Source of the DNA: Pseudomonadota bacterium
GTDB taxonomy: Bacteria > Pseudomonadota > Gammaproteobacteria > Tethybacterales > Persebacteraceae
Length of the DNA: 37,046 nt
Direction of reading: 5' to 3'
Assembly (NCBI GenBank): GCA_022600535.1
Contig: JAHZKE010000011.1
Coordinates: forward strand, 1-37,046
A program made the position numbers and the translations under genes. A model generated the notes under the pieces. That model searched no databases. It worked only from the letters and a program-made list of their open reading frames with translations, and was not told the origin of the DNA. Below are positions 29,839-37,046 of this stretch, piece after piece (position 1 is the first letter of the stretch; every line of letters starts with the position of its first letter).

Positions 29839-30741
29839 ATGGCTGCGGCACTCACTGTTGATAAATTGTATAAACGTTATGGGGAGATTGAAGCAGTACG
29901 CGGTGCCTCCTTTACGATTAACACGGGGGAATGCTTTGGCATTTTAGGACCCAACGGCGCCGGCAAAAGCACCACCTTACAAATTTGTTTAGCGCAAAGC
30001 AAACAGGATTCAGGCACGATTGATTTATTGGGCTATACCATGCCCGAACAAGTATTAGCCGCACGGCAAAAAGTCGGCGTGGTACCGCAGCAAGATAATT
30101 TAGACCCTGATTTCAACTGCATTGAAAACCTCACCGTCTATGCGCATTACTTTGGTTTGCAGTTGAGTGCCGCGAAAATTAATGAATTATTAGAATTTTC
30201 GGGCTTATCCACCCGCGCCCACGCCCGCATCACCACTTTATCGGGCGGGATGCAACGCCGCTTAACCTTAGCGCGCGCATTGGTGAACGACCCCGAATTT
30301 ATTTTTTTAGACGAACCGACCACGGGCTTAGACCCGCAAGCGCGGCATTTAATATGGGAACGCCTACGCCGCTTACAAGACACCAACAAAACCCTACTGC
30401 TGACCACACACTTTATGGAAGAAGCCGAACGCCTATGCAACCGCGTTGCCATTATGGATAACGGGCAGATTATCGCCATTGGCACTCCGGCAACCCTCGT
30501 TACCGAGTGCATAGAAAAAGAAGTCGTAGAAATTTATGGCGCCGATATTGAAAATTGGCTCGCCTCGCGTCAATCGCTCTATGACCGTTACGAACAGTTT
30601 GGACAACTCGCCTACTGTTACAGCAATGACGCCATTGCATTAGTGCAAGCATTGCAAGCAGAAGGGCGCAATTTTACCCATCGCCCAGCAAATTTAGAAG
30701 ACGTATTTTTACGCCTGACCGGTAGGGATTTACGCGAATGA
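29839..30741 (+). CDS. ABC-2 type exporter ATP-binding protein (NodI-like)
   Basis: GPNGAGKSTT, TLSGGMQRRLTLARALVNDPEFIFLDEPTTGLDPQARHLIW. Confidence 0.88.
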   Translation: MAAALTVDKLYKRYGEIEAVRGASFTINTGECFGILGPNGAGKSTTLQICLAQSKQDSGTIDLLGYTMPEQVLAARQKVGVVPQQDNLDPDFNCIENLTVYAHYFGLQLSAAKINELLEFSGLSTRAHARITTLSGGMQRRLTLARALVNDPEFIFLDEPTTGLDPQARHLIWERLRRLQDTNKTLLLTTHFMEEAERLCNRVAIMDNGQIIAIGTPATLVTECIEKEVVEIYGADIENWLASRQSLYDRYEQFGQLAYCYSNDAIALVQALQAEGRNFTHRPANLEDVFLRLTGRDLRE

Positions 30742-31529
30742 ACCCGCTCTACAAACCGCCATTAATCAGCCGTCGTATGTTGCGTTTGACATTTCGCAAC
30801 TATAAAGTATGGCGTAAATTAACGCTACCCTCTATTAGCATGAACGTCCTTGAACCATTGGTTTTTTTATTTGGCTTTGGTTTAGGCGTCGGCGCATTAA
30901 TCGGCGATATTGAAGGCACCGATTATTTACAATATATTGCCGCCGGTATGGTGGGCTACGGCGCAATGCAGAGCGCCAGCTTTGAAGCATTGTATTCTGC
31001 CTTTACCCGTATGCATGTGCAGCGGACATGGCAGGGTATCCTCAACACGCCGATGACCTTAGACGATGTATTATTAGGCGAATGGGTTTGGGCAGGTATG
31101 AAAGGGGCGATGGCAGGCGTTGCGATGTTGTTGGTAGTTGTTGTTTTAGGGTTAGCTGAATCATGGCTTGCCTTGCCGTTTATTATGTTGGTGATAATAT
31201 TAACCGCGTTGGCGTTTTCGGCAATTGGTTTGGCAGTGAACGCATTGGCAAACAGTTATGATTTTTTCTCGTATTATTTCACCCTGTTTATTACCCCGAT
31301 GATGATGTTATCGGGGGCGTTTTTTCCCATTGCGGTATTGCCCGCACCATTACAAATCGTTTCTGCCTTTTTGCCGCTGACGCACTCAGTGGAATTGGTG
31401 CGCCCATTCATGACCGGCGGTGACATCGCCCTGTCGCAAATGGCATTAAGCGTTGTTGTATTATTGATCTATACCACGGCCGGATTGTATCTCTCTACTA
31501 TATTAACCCGCCGCCGTTTGCTAAAATAA
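30738..31529 (+). CDS. ABC-2 type exporter permease (NodJ-like)
   Basis: 6-TM ABC-2 permease pattern; MMMLSGAFFPIAVLPAPLQIVSAFLPLTHSVELVRPFM; ATGA overlap with the ATPase gene. Confidence 0.88.
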   Translation: MNPLYKPPLISRRMLRLTFRNYKVWRKLTLPSISMNVLEPLVFLFGFGLGVGALIGDIEGTDYLQYIAAGMVGYGAMQSASFEALYSAFTRMHVQRTWQGILNTPMTLDDVLLGEWVWAGMKGAMAGVAMLLVVVVLGLAESWLALPFIMLVIILTALAFSAIGLAVNALANSYDFFSYYFTLFITPMMMLSGAFFPIAVLPAPLQIVSAFLPLTHSVELVRPFMTGGDIALSQMALSVVVLLIYTTAGLYLSTILTRRRLLK

Positions 31530-31533
31530 CGAT

Positions 31534-31938
31534 ATGTTATTAATCAAAGCGCTGCATATAATCTCTGTTATTTCGTGGATGGCAGGGCTGCTGTATTTAC
31601 CGCGTTTATTTGTCTATCATGCCGATTGCACAGATACTGCCGGACGCGAACGTTTTACCCTAATGGAAAAACGCTTATATTACGCAATCAGCACTCCGGC
31701 AATGATTTTAACCCTTATTTTTGGCTTGTTGCTGATACGCTATAGCGGCGGCGGTTGGTTGGCAGTTAAATTATTACTCGTCGGATTACTGATTGCATTT
31801 CATATCAGTTTATTTTTTTACATTAAAAAATTGACCACATCCTCACACCCCAGCGCGCGCTTTTTCCGCTTTTATAACGAAGTCCCCACCTTATTGATGA
31901 TCGCCATTGTGCTACTCGCCGTTACTAAGCCGTTTTAA
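31534..31938 (+). CDS. hemJ: HemJ-type protoporphyrinogen oxidase
   Basis: KALHIISVISWMAGLLYLPRLFVYH, MEKRLYYAISTPAMI, FYNEVPTLLMIAIVLLAVTKPF. Confidence 0.9.
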   Translation: MLLIKALHIISVISWMAGLLYLPRLFVYHADCTDTAGRERFTLMEKRLYYAISTPAMILTLIFGLLLIRYSGGGWLAVKLLLVGLLIAFHISLFFYIKKLTTSSHPSARFFRFYNEVPTLLMIAIVLLAVTKPF

Positions 31939-31943
31939 GCGCT

Positions 31944-32756
31944 GTGTTTTTTACATTAGTTAACGTTTGTTATTTAACGCTCGCGCATCTACGTTATTCT
32001 ATCGTCTACGGATTGCCGACACTATTAACATTTGGCATTTCTATTTTATATTTTCAAAAACAAGAACAAGTCAACTGGTGGTACATGAGCGCTTGCATTG
32101 TCTTATTGTTAGTACTCAATACCTTATTTATCTACGCAACATGCCGGCAAATGTTGCGCCCCCCCAGAGGCGAAATTAATTTTTTGAACGCCATTATTTG
32201 GCGCCGGCAACACAGCGACTTTTTTGTATTTATCGGGTTGGGGATGATTGTATTTGTCACCTTATCAATTTACGCCTTAGACGTTGCCGCTTATTTATAC
32301 GAAAAAGCGACAGCATTAGGTATAGAACAAGCCACCGCTGCCGCTAACGGTAGCGCCAATCACTCTATTTATAAAACATTAGAAATCGGCTCGCGTTTGC
32401 TCTCTTATCTCTTGTTGTTTATTACCCTCATCGTTTGGAGCTATATTTGTCGCTGGGGGATTCGCATCCCCGCTTATGTAGAAGGTTTTTATTTACGCAG
32501 CGAGGAAGCATTAGATTTAATGCGCGGTTCTTTACTCACCATTCTCTCCATCTCATTATTTATTATTGTCGGCGTGATTGGCATTGTGCATGTTGTTAGC
32601 ACCGAAGCATTAGCAACAGGGCAAGAGTGGCTTATGTTACTGCTTTGGCCATTGAGTTATTTTTTTGCAATTACCATGCACATTGCGCTATGGGTGCATT
32701 TATATCAAATGCTTGTTAAAGCAAGCGGCTACCACATGACACGCCTGCGGTTATAA
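31944..32756 (+). CDS. Uncharacterised polytopic membrane protein
   Basis: 270 aa with multiple long hydrophobic stretches; GTG start 5 nt after the hemJ stop; no family recognised. Confidence 0.7.
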   Translation: MFFTLVNVCYLTLAHLRYSIVYGLPTLLTFGISILYFQKQEQVNWWYMSACIVLLLVLNTLFIYATCRQMLRPPRGEINFLNAIIWRRQHSDFFVFIGLGMIVFVTLSIYALDVAAYLYEKATALGIEQATAAANGSANHSIYKTLEIGSRLLSYLLLFITLIVWSYICRWGIRIPAYVEGFYLRSEEALDLMRGSLLTILSISLFIIVGVIGIVHVVSTEALATGQEWLMLLLWPLSYFFAITMHIALWVHLYQMLVKASGYHMTRLRL

Positions 32757-32773
32757 AAAGAAAATTAATTCTT

Positions 32774-33622
32774 ATGACGCTAGCAACATTAACCATTAAA
32801 ACCGCCACGCGGGCAGAAGTGGACATCGCCATTGATTGGGCGGCAAAAGAGGGCTGGAACCCTGGACAATGCGATGCCGATAATTATTTTTGCGCTGATC
32901 CCACAGGATTTTTGATAGGATATTTAGAACAAGAACCCGTTGCTACCATCTCCGCTGTGAAATACGGCGCTAATTTTGGTTTTATCGGCTTTTATATTGT
33001 TAGAAAAGAACAGCGCAATCGCGGTTTAGGGATGCAAATATGGAACGCAGCAATGGCGTCCCTACAGGGGCGTTGTGTAGGTTTAGACGGCGTGATTGAG
33101 CAACAAGATAATTATAAAAAATCGGGCTTTGCTTTTGCCTATAGCAACATACGCTTTGAAGGCATCACGCAAGCGGCAGCAACTAACGCGCAGATTGTGC
33201 CGTTAGCGCAAATCCCCCTTGAACAATTTGAGCATTACGATCGCCCGTTTTTTGCCGAAAGTCGCACTGCATTTATGCAGCAATGGATACAACAACCGCA
33301 AAGCGTGGCATTGGGTTATGTTGCCGACGGGCAATTAAAAGGGTATGCGGTTATCCGCCCCTGTGCCAGCGGCTATAAAATTGCCCCCTTGTTTGCCGAC
33401 AGCGCCAGTATCGCCGCGCAGTTATTTGCGGCAGTGCAAGCCGCCGTGCCTCCAAATCAACCCCTTTATTTAGACGTGCCGGAAGTGAACACTTGCGCGG
33501 TAAAGTTAGCCACTGATAACAACATGAGCAAATCCTTTGAATCCGCAAGAATGTATAAAGGCGAAGCGCCTAAACTTCCCCTAAATTCTATTTACGGCGT
33601 AACTTCGTTTGAAGTGGGTTAA
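32774..33622 (+). CDS. GNAT N-acetyltransferase with YitH/Acetyltransf_18-like C-terminal half
   Basis: FIGFYIVRKEQRNRGLGMQIWNAAM acetyl-CoA motif; YKKSGFAFAYSNIRFEG; second domain after it. Confidence 0.82.
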   Translation: MTLATLTIKTATRAEVDIAIDWAAKEGWNPGQCDADNYFCADPTGFLIGYLEQEPVATISAVKYGANFGFIGFYIVRKEQRNRGLGMQIWNAAMASLQGRCVGLDGVIEQQDNYKKSGFAFAYSNIRFEGITQAAATNAQIVPLAQIPLEQFEHYDRPFFAESRTAFMQQWIQQPQSVALGYVADGQLKGYAVIRPCASGYKIAPLFADSASIAAQLFAAVQAAVPPNQPLYLDVPEVNTCAVKLATDNNMSKSFESARMYKGEAPKLPLNSIYGVTSFEVG

Positions 33623-33803
33623 AATTCATTTACAAGTTTAGCAAGAATAAAAGCTCTAACAATTTATTCATCTCCACTAATTTTATTAACTTTTCTACCT
33701 GCTATTTTGTCAGAGTATTTAACTATTTTTTCTCAAAATCATAGTTTTCTACAACTCTAATATTTTGTTGGTCTCAATATTTTTTAATGAGTGTAGTATT
33801 CAT
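33619..33803 (-). pseudogene. Decayed N-terminal fragment of an AT-rich foreign gene, possibly a restriction/N6-methylase-type protein
   Basis: Minus strand conceptual translation: MNTTLIKKY*DQQNIRVVENYDFEK(frameshift in A6)IVKYSDKIAGRKVNKISGDE*IVRAFILAKLVNEF*. Lesions: TGA, poly-A frameshift, TAA. Composition is clearly more AT-rich than its surroundings. Confidence 0.5.
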
Positions 33804-33814
33804 TGCCCCCTCCA

Positions 33815-34390
33815 TCACTCACCAACCGTAGCAAAATATTCCCACAGATAATTAGCGAAACTCCAACGTACTTGCACGTCGTAATAATCTTTGCCGCAGT
33901 AGAGCAATATGCCGGTGTTGCGGTAGTGGCTTTGGGCGCAGTTGCCTTCACTAAAGGTGCGTTCGCGGAGGTCTAAGGGGCAACCTTGCATTAATACCCC
34001 CTTTGCATTGCTGCCGCTAATGCGGATGATGGTGTAATAATCCGATACGTCAATTATAGCGGCGTGGTGTTCGCGGGTGGCGGTTTGCAGGGCGTCTAAG
34101 GTGCTGCCGTGTTTGTCGGCACTTGTCCATAATAGCCATTCTTCCGGTCCCAGCCACAAAATGCGCGCTTGTTTTTTTGGGTCTTTTAGTTCTACGGTGC
34201 TGTTGGGGGTGAGCGGTAGCTCGGCGTCCAACACGCTTTTTATCGCTTGCATAAAGGCGCTATCATCGCTTTTGCCGCGGATGATTATTTTTGTCAGCGG
34301 GGCAATTTCTTGCTGGCGATAGGTTTCGGTATTGATTGCGCTGTGCGCCGCTAAGGGCGAACGAGCGACGGCAACGATTTTTTTAGCCAC
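33815..34390 (-). CDS. soxG: Sarcosine oxidase gamma subunit
   Basis: GTG start at 34390 overlapping the soxA stop (ORF-track start 34456 lies inside soxA); WLGPEEWLLWT, DVSDYYTIIRISGSNAKGVLMQGCPLDLRERTFSEGNCAQSHY. Confidence 0.85.
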   Translation of the reverse strand: MAKKIVAVARSPLAAHSAINTETYRQQEIAPLTKIIIRGKSDDSAFMQAIKSVLDAELPLTPNSTVELKDPKKQARILWLGPEEWLLWTSADKHGSTLDALQTATREHHAAIIDVSDYYTIIRISGSNAKGVLMQGCPLDLRERTFSEGNCAQSHYRNTGILLYCGKDYYDVQVRWSFANYLWEYFATVGE

Positions 34391-37046
34391 GGAGGCGTTC
34401 TCCTTCTTTGTCAAAAAATACCGTATCGGTGATAACGGCGGCAATGCGTTTTTCATCTAACATGGTGGCATAAACGGTGTCGCCAATGCGCGCTTCGCCG
34501 TTGTTAATGACGGCTAAAGCAAATGATCGTTCTAAGGTCGGGCTCATGTAGCTGGAGGTTACAAAGCCGACAGAATGGGTGGGCGGTTGCGCGGTGAGGG
34601 TGTCTAAAATTTGCGCACCTTCGGGTAGCACTGTTTTTTCGTCCACGGGTAACAAGCCGACTAAACGCAAGCGGTCATCGCGCAGCATGTCGGGGCGGGA
34701 GAGCGAGCGTTTGCCGAGAAAATCTTTTTTCTTTTTAGAGACCATCCACGATAAGCCAACATCAGCGGGGATCATAGAACCGTCGGAATCCTGCCCGACG
34801 ATAATGTATCCTTTTTCGGCGCGCAATACGTGCATGCTCTCGGTGCCGTAGGGGGTAATGCCGTATTTTTTGCCTTGGGCAAATAAATGTTCCCACACGG
34901 CTAAGCCATAACCCGCGGGGATGTTAATTTCATACGCCTGCTCACCAGAAAAACTAATACGAAACACCCGCGCATCTACCCCGCATACTTTACCCTCTTT
35001 GAATGACATAAAGGGGAATTGATCAGCAGCGAGTTCTATATCGCTAACTTCAGCAAGTAACTGCCGCGCTTTGGGTCCGACTAAAGCAATCACTGCCCAT
35101 TGTTCGGTAACACTGGTACAAAATACTTGCATATCGGGCCATTCGGTTTGTAGCCATTCTTCTAACCATGTCATTACCGAGGCGGCGTGTCCGGTAGAGG
35201 TGGTCATGTGAAAATGGTTTTCTCCTAAGCGGGCGGTTACGCCATCGTCAAATACCATGCCGGTTTCGCGCACCATTAAGCCGTAGCGGCATTTGCCAAT
35301 GGCTAAGGTTGAAAAGGCGTTGGTATAAATCATGTCTAAAAATGCGGCGGCGTCTTTTCCTTGTATATCTATTTTGCCGAGGGTAGAGGCGTCCATCGCG
35401 GCAACGTCGTTGCGGGCGGCTTTGCATTCGCGCCAAACGGCGGCGTCCATGTCTTCGTAGTTAATAGAAAAGTAACGCGGGCGCTTCCAATCGCCAACGT
35501 CTTCGTAAAGGGCGCCGTGTTGACGGTGCCACGGGTCTATCGGGGTGCAGCGTTCTTGGGCAAAGAGTTCGCGCCGGTCGGCACCGGTAACAGAACCAAA
35601 GGAGATGGGCGTGTATTGCGGGCGATAGGTGGTGTGTCCGACTTCTTGTGGTTTTTTGCCTAAGGTGTGTGCTAACAAGCGCAGGGCGTTAATGTTGCCT
35701 GTTTTGCCTTGTTCGGTGCCAAAACCGGCGGCGGTGTAGCGTTTCATGTGTTCTACGGATTCATAACCTTCGCGGGCGGCGAGTAAAATATCGGCAGCGG
35801 TAACGTCGTTTGCTAAATCTATAAAGTGCTTGCCCGTGCCGCGCCCTAATGCGTGTATGGTGGGGACATAAGCGGAATAGACGGGGGGGATTTCTAATAT
35901 AGAGGATTCGGCAGTGTTGGCGTTGGCGCTGTTGTCTTTTATTTGATAACCGCAGGCGTTGGCGGCTTGCTTGCCTGCGGCGGTGCCTTCATTTAGGCAA
36001 CCTGCTAAATCCAAGGTGCCGTTAGCAGCACCGACGGCAATACAGGGGTTGGTAATGTGTGCGCGCTCGGGCACAAAAGCCCCTAAACGCTCGCTCCACG
36101 CTAAGGTGCCGCGGGCTTGGCTAAATAAATGCACGGTGGGTGTCCACCCGCCGGATACGGCGAGCACATCGTAAGCGTGCGCAATGGTGGGGGTTACATT
36201 GTTATTTTTAATTCTACCGATGTTAACAGATAAAAAGCCGCTGGTTTTTTGGCAACCGATGACACCGCTATTAAAATGCACGGTGATTTTATTTCTAGCG
36301 GCTTGTTGTTGCCAATAGCCGTTTTCGTCTTCGCGCAGGTCGGCAATTTCTACCCGTGCGCCGAATTTGGCAGCGGCTAAGGCGGCGGAATAAGCGCTGT
36401 CGTTATTGGTAAAAAAGAGGATGTTTTTACCTGCTAATATGGCGTAGCGGTGCAGGTAGGTATTGACGGCAGATGCCAACATGACTCCCGGGGCATCGTT
36501 GCCGGCAAAAACCAGCGGGCGTTCAATGGCACCGGCGGCAACAATCACTTGCTGCGCGCGGATTTTCCATAGGGTTTGCCGTGCTTGTTTGTCGGTATCA
36601 TCACTTTGCGGAGGGTGTTCTTGTACGGCGATTAAATAATTGTAGTCGTGATACCCTTGTACCGTGGTGGAGCTCAACAAGGTTACATTGGGGAGTTTGT
36701 TTAATTCGGCAATGCTTTTTTCCAGCCACTGGGCGGCGGGTTGTTGGTTAATGTCGGCGGTGGTTTCGTTGTGCAGGGCGCCGCCAAATTGCGGTTGCAT
36801 ATCGCTAATAATAACGTCTGCTCCTGCACGGGCGGCGGCGAGGGCGGCGCAAATGCCGGCAACACCGCCGCCGGCAACGAGTACATCGCAATAGGCGTGG
36901 CGGTGGCGATAGCAATCGCTATCAAGGGTGGTCGGTGCGGGGGCAGAGGATGCCGCTTTGCGTATGTATTTTTCGTACCACATCCATAGCTTTGTCGGTT
37001 GCATGAATGTTTTATAATAAAACCCCGGCGGCATTAGGCGCGAAAA
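34383..37046 (-). CDS. soxA: Sarcosine oxidase alpha subunit, 5' end beyond right window edge
   Basis: CDVLVAGGGVAGICAALAAARAGADVII; GCVT-like C-terminal half (GMVFDDGVTARLGENHFHMTTSTGHA, LRAEKGYIIVGQDSDGS). Frame is open to the window edge (FSRLMPPGFYYKTFM), so the ATG at 37034 is internal. Confidence 0.92.
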   Translation of the reverse strand, partial: FSRLMPPGFYYKTFMQPTKLWMWYEKYIRKAASSAPAPTTLDSDCYRHRHAYCDVLVAGGGVAGICAALAAARAGADVIISDMQPQFGGALHNETTADINQQPAAQWLEKSIAELNKLPNVTLLSSTTVQGYHDYNYLIAVQEHPPQSDDTDKQARQTLWKIRAQQVIVAAGAIERPLVFAGNDAPGVMLASAVNTYLHRYAILAGKNILFFTNNDSAYSAALAAAKFGARVEIADLREDENGYWQQQAARNKITVHFNSGVIGCQKTSGFLSVNIGRIKNNNVTPTIAHAYDVLAVSGGWTPTVHLFSQARGTLAWSERLGAFVPERAHITNPCIAVGAANGTLDLAGCLNEGTAAGKQAANACGYQIKDNSANANTAESSILEIPPVYSAYVPTIHALGRGTGKHFIDLANDVTAADILLAAREGYESVEHMKRYTAAGFGTEQGKTGNINALRLLAHTLGKKPQEVGHTTYRPQYTPISFGSVTGADRRELFAQERCTPIDPWHRQHGALYEDVGDWKRPRYFSINYEDMDAAVWRECKAARNDVAAMDASTLGKIDIQGKDAAAFLDMIYTNAFSTLAIGKCRYGLMVRETGMVFDDGVTARLGENHFHMTTSTGHAASVMTWLEEWLQTEWPDMQVFCTSVTEQWAVIALVGPKARQLLAEVSDIELAADQFPFMSFKEGKVCGVDARVFRISFSGEQAYEINIPAGYGLAVWEHLFAQGKKYGITPYGTESMHVLRAEKGYIIVGQDSDGSMIPADVGLSWMVSKKKKDFLGKRSLSRPDMLRDDRLRLVGLLPVDEKTVLPEGAQILDTLTAQPPTHSVGFVTSSYMSPTLERSFALAVINNGEARIGDTVYATMLDEKRIAAVITDTVFFDKEGERLRG

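Noticed and set aside
29331-29855. 174-aa ORF on - strand
   Set aside because: Antisense to folD; shadow ORF.
33619-33803. Possibility that TGA codes for Trp, making part of the remnant intact
   Set aside because: The segment also contains TAA and a frameshift, and TGA is used as a normal stop in this window (e.g. the ABC permease and soxG).
1-37046. Frequent GCCGGCAA / GCGGCAA words, considered as possible DNA uptake sequences
   Set aside because: They occur mostly within coding sequence in Ala/Gly/Asn codons without a fixed extended consensus or hairpin pairing; I could not count enrichment without computation.
1-37046. CRISPR arrays, IS elements, tRNA or rRNA genes
   Set aside because: No direct repeat arrays, transposase ORFs or RNA gene signatures were seen.

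Overview
This is a densely packed bacterial chromosomal window, probably gammaproteobacterial, dominated by housekeeping genes. Gene starts were refined by eye from the ORF track. From left to right it holds: a 3'-truncated MFS / PlsC acyltransferase / AMP-ligase fusion; hemF, a secreted unknown protein and asd (all minus); ppiA-like, ppiB-like and lpxH; a three-gene DUF534/TrpX-type ABC importer; coq7, purF and metZ; gatB, gatA and gatC (minus); an MFS transporter (minus); dapA, bamC and an MBL-fold hydrolase; pilT (minus); carA, carB and greA; a Tat-signal flavoprotein related to flavocytochrome c sulfide dehydrogenase; folD; an ABC-2 exporter pair; hemJ; an unknown polytopic membrane protein; a GNAT protein; and soxG with soxA (minus, truncated at its 5' end by the window edge). 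I saw no tRNA, rRNA, CRISPR array, IS element or prophage. The observations most worth a second look are these. (1) An AT-rich 185-bp intergenic segment at 33619-33803 reads on the minus strand as a decayed N-terminal coding remnant (two in-frame stops and a poly-A frameshift) resembling restriction/N6-methylase-type proteins. (2) A recurring promoter layout places the -10 hexamer exactly 8 nt before ATG at coq7, purF and carA, suggesting leaderless transcripts. (3) An FCSD-like flavoprotein keeps the redox cysteine motifs but lacks the flavin-linking Cys and has no adjacent cytochrome c gene. I found no convincing large novel system.
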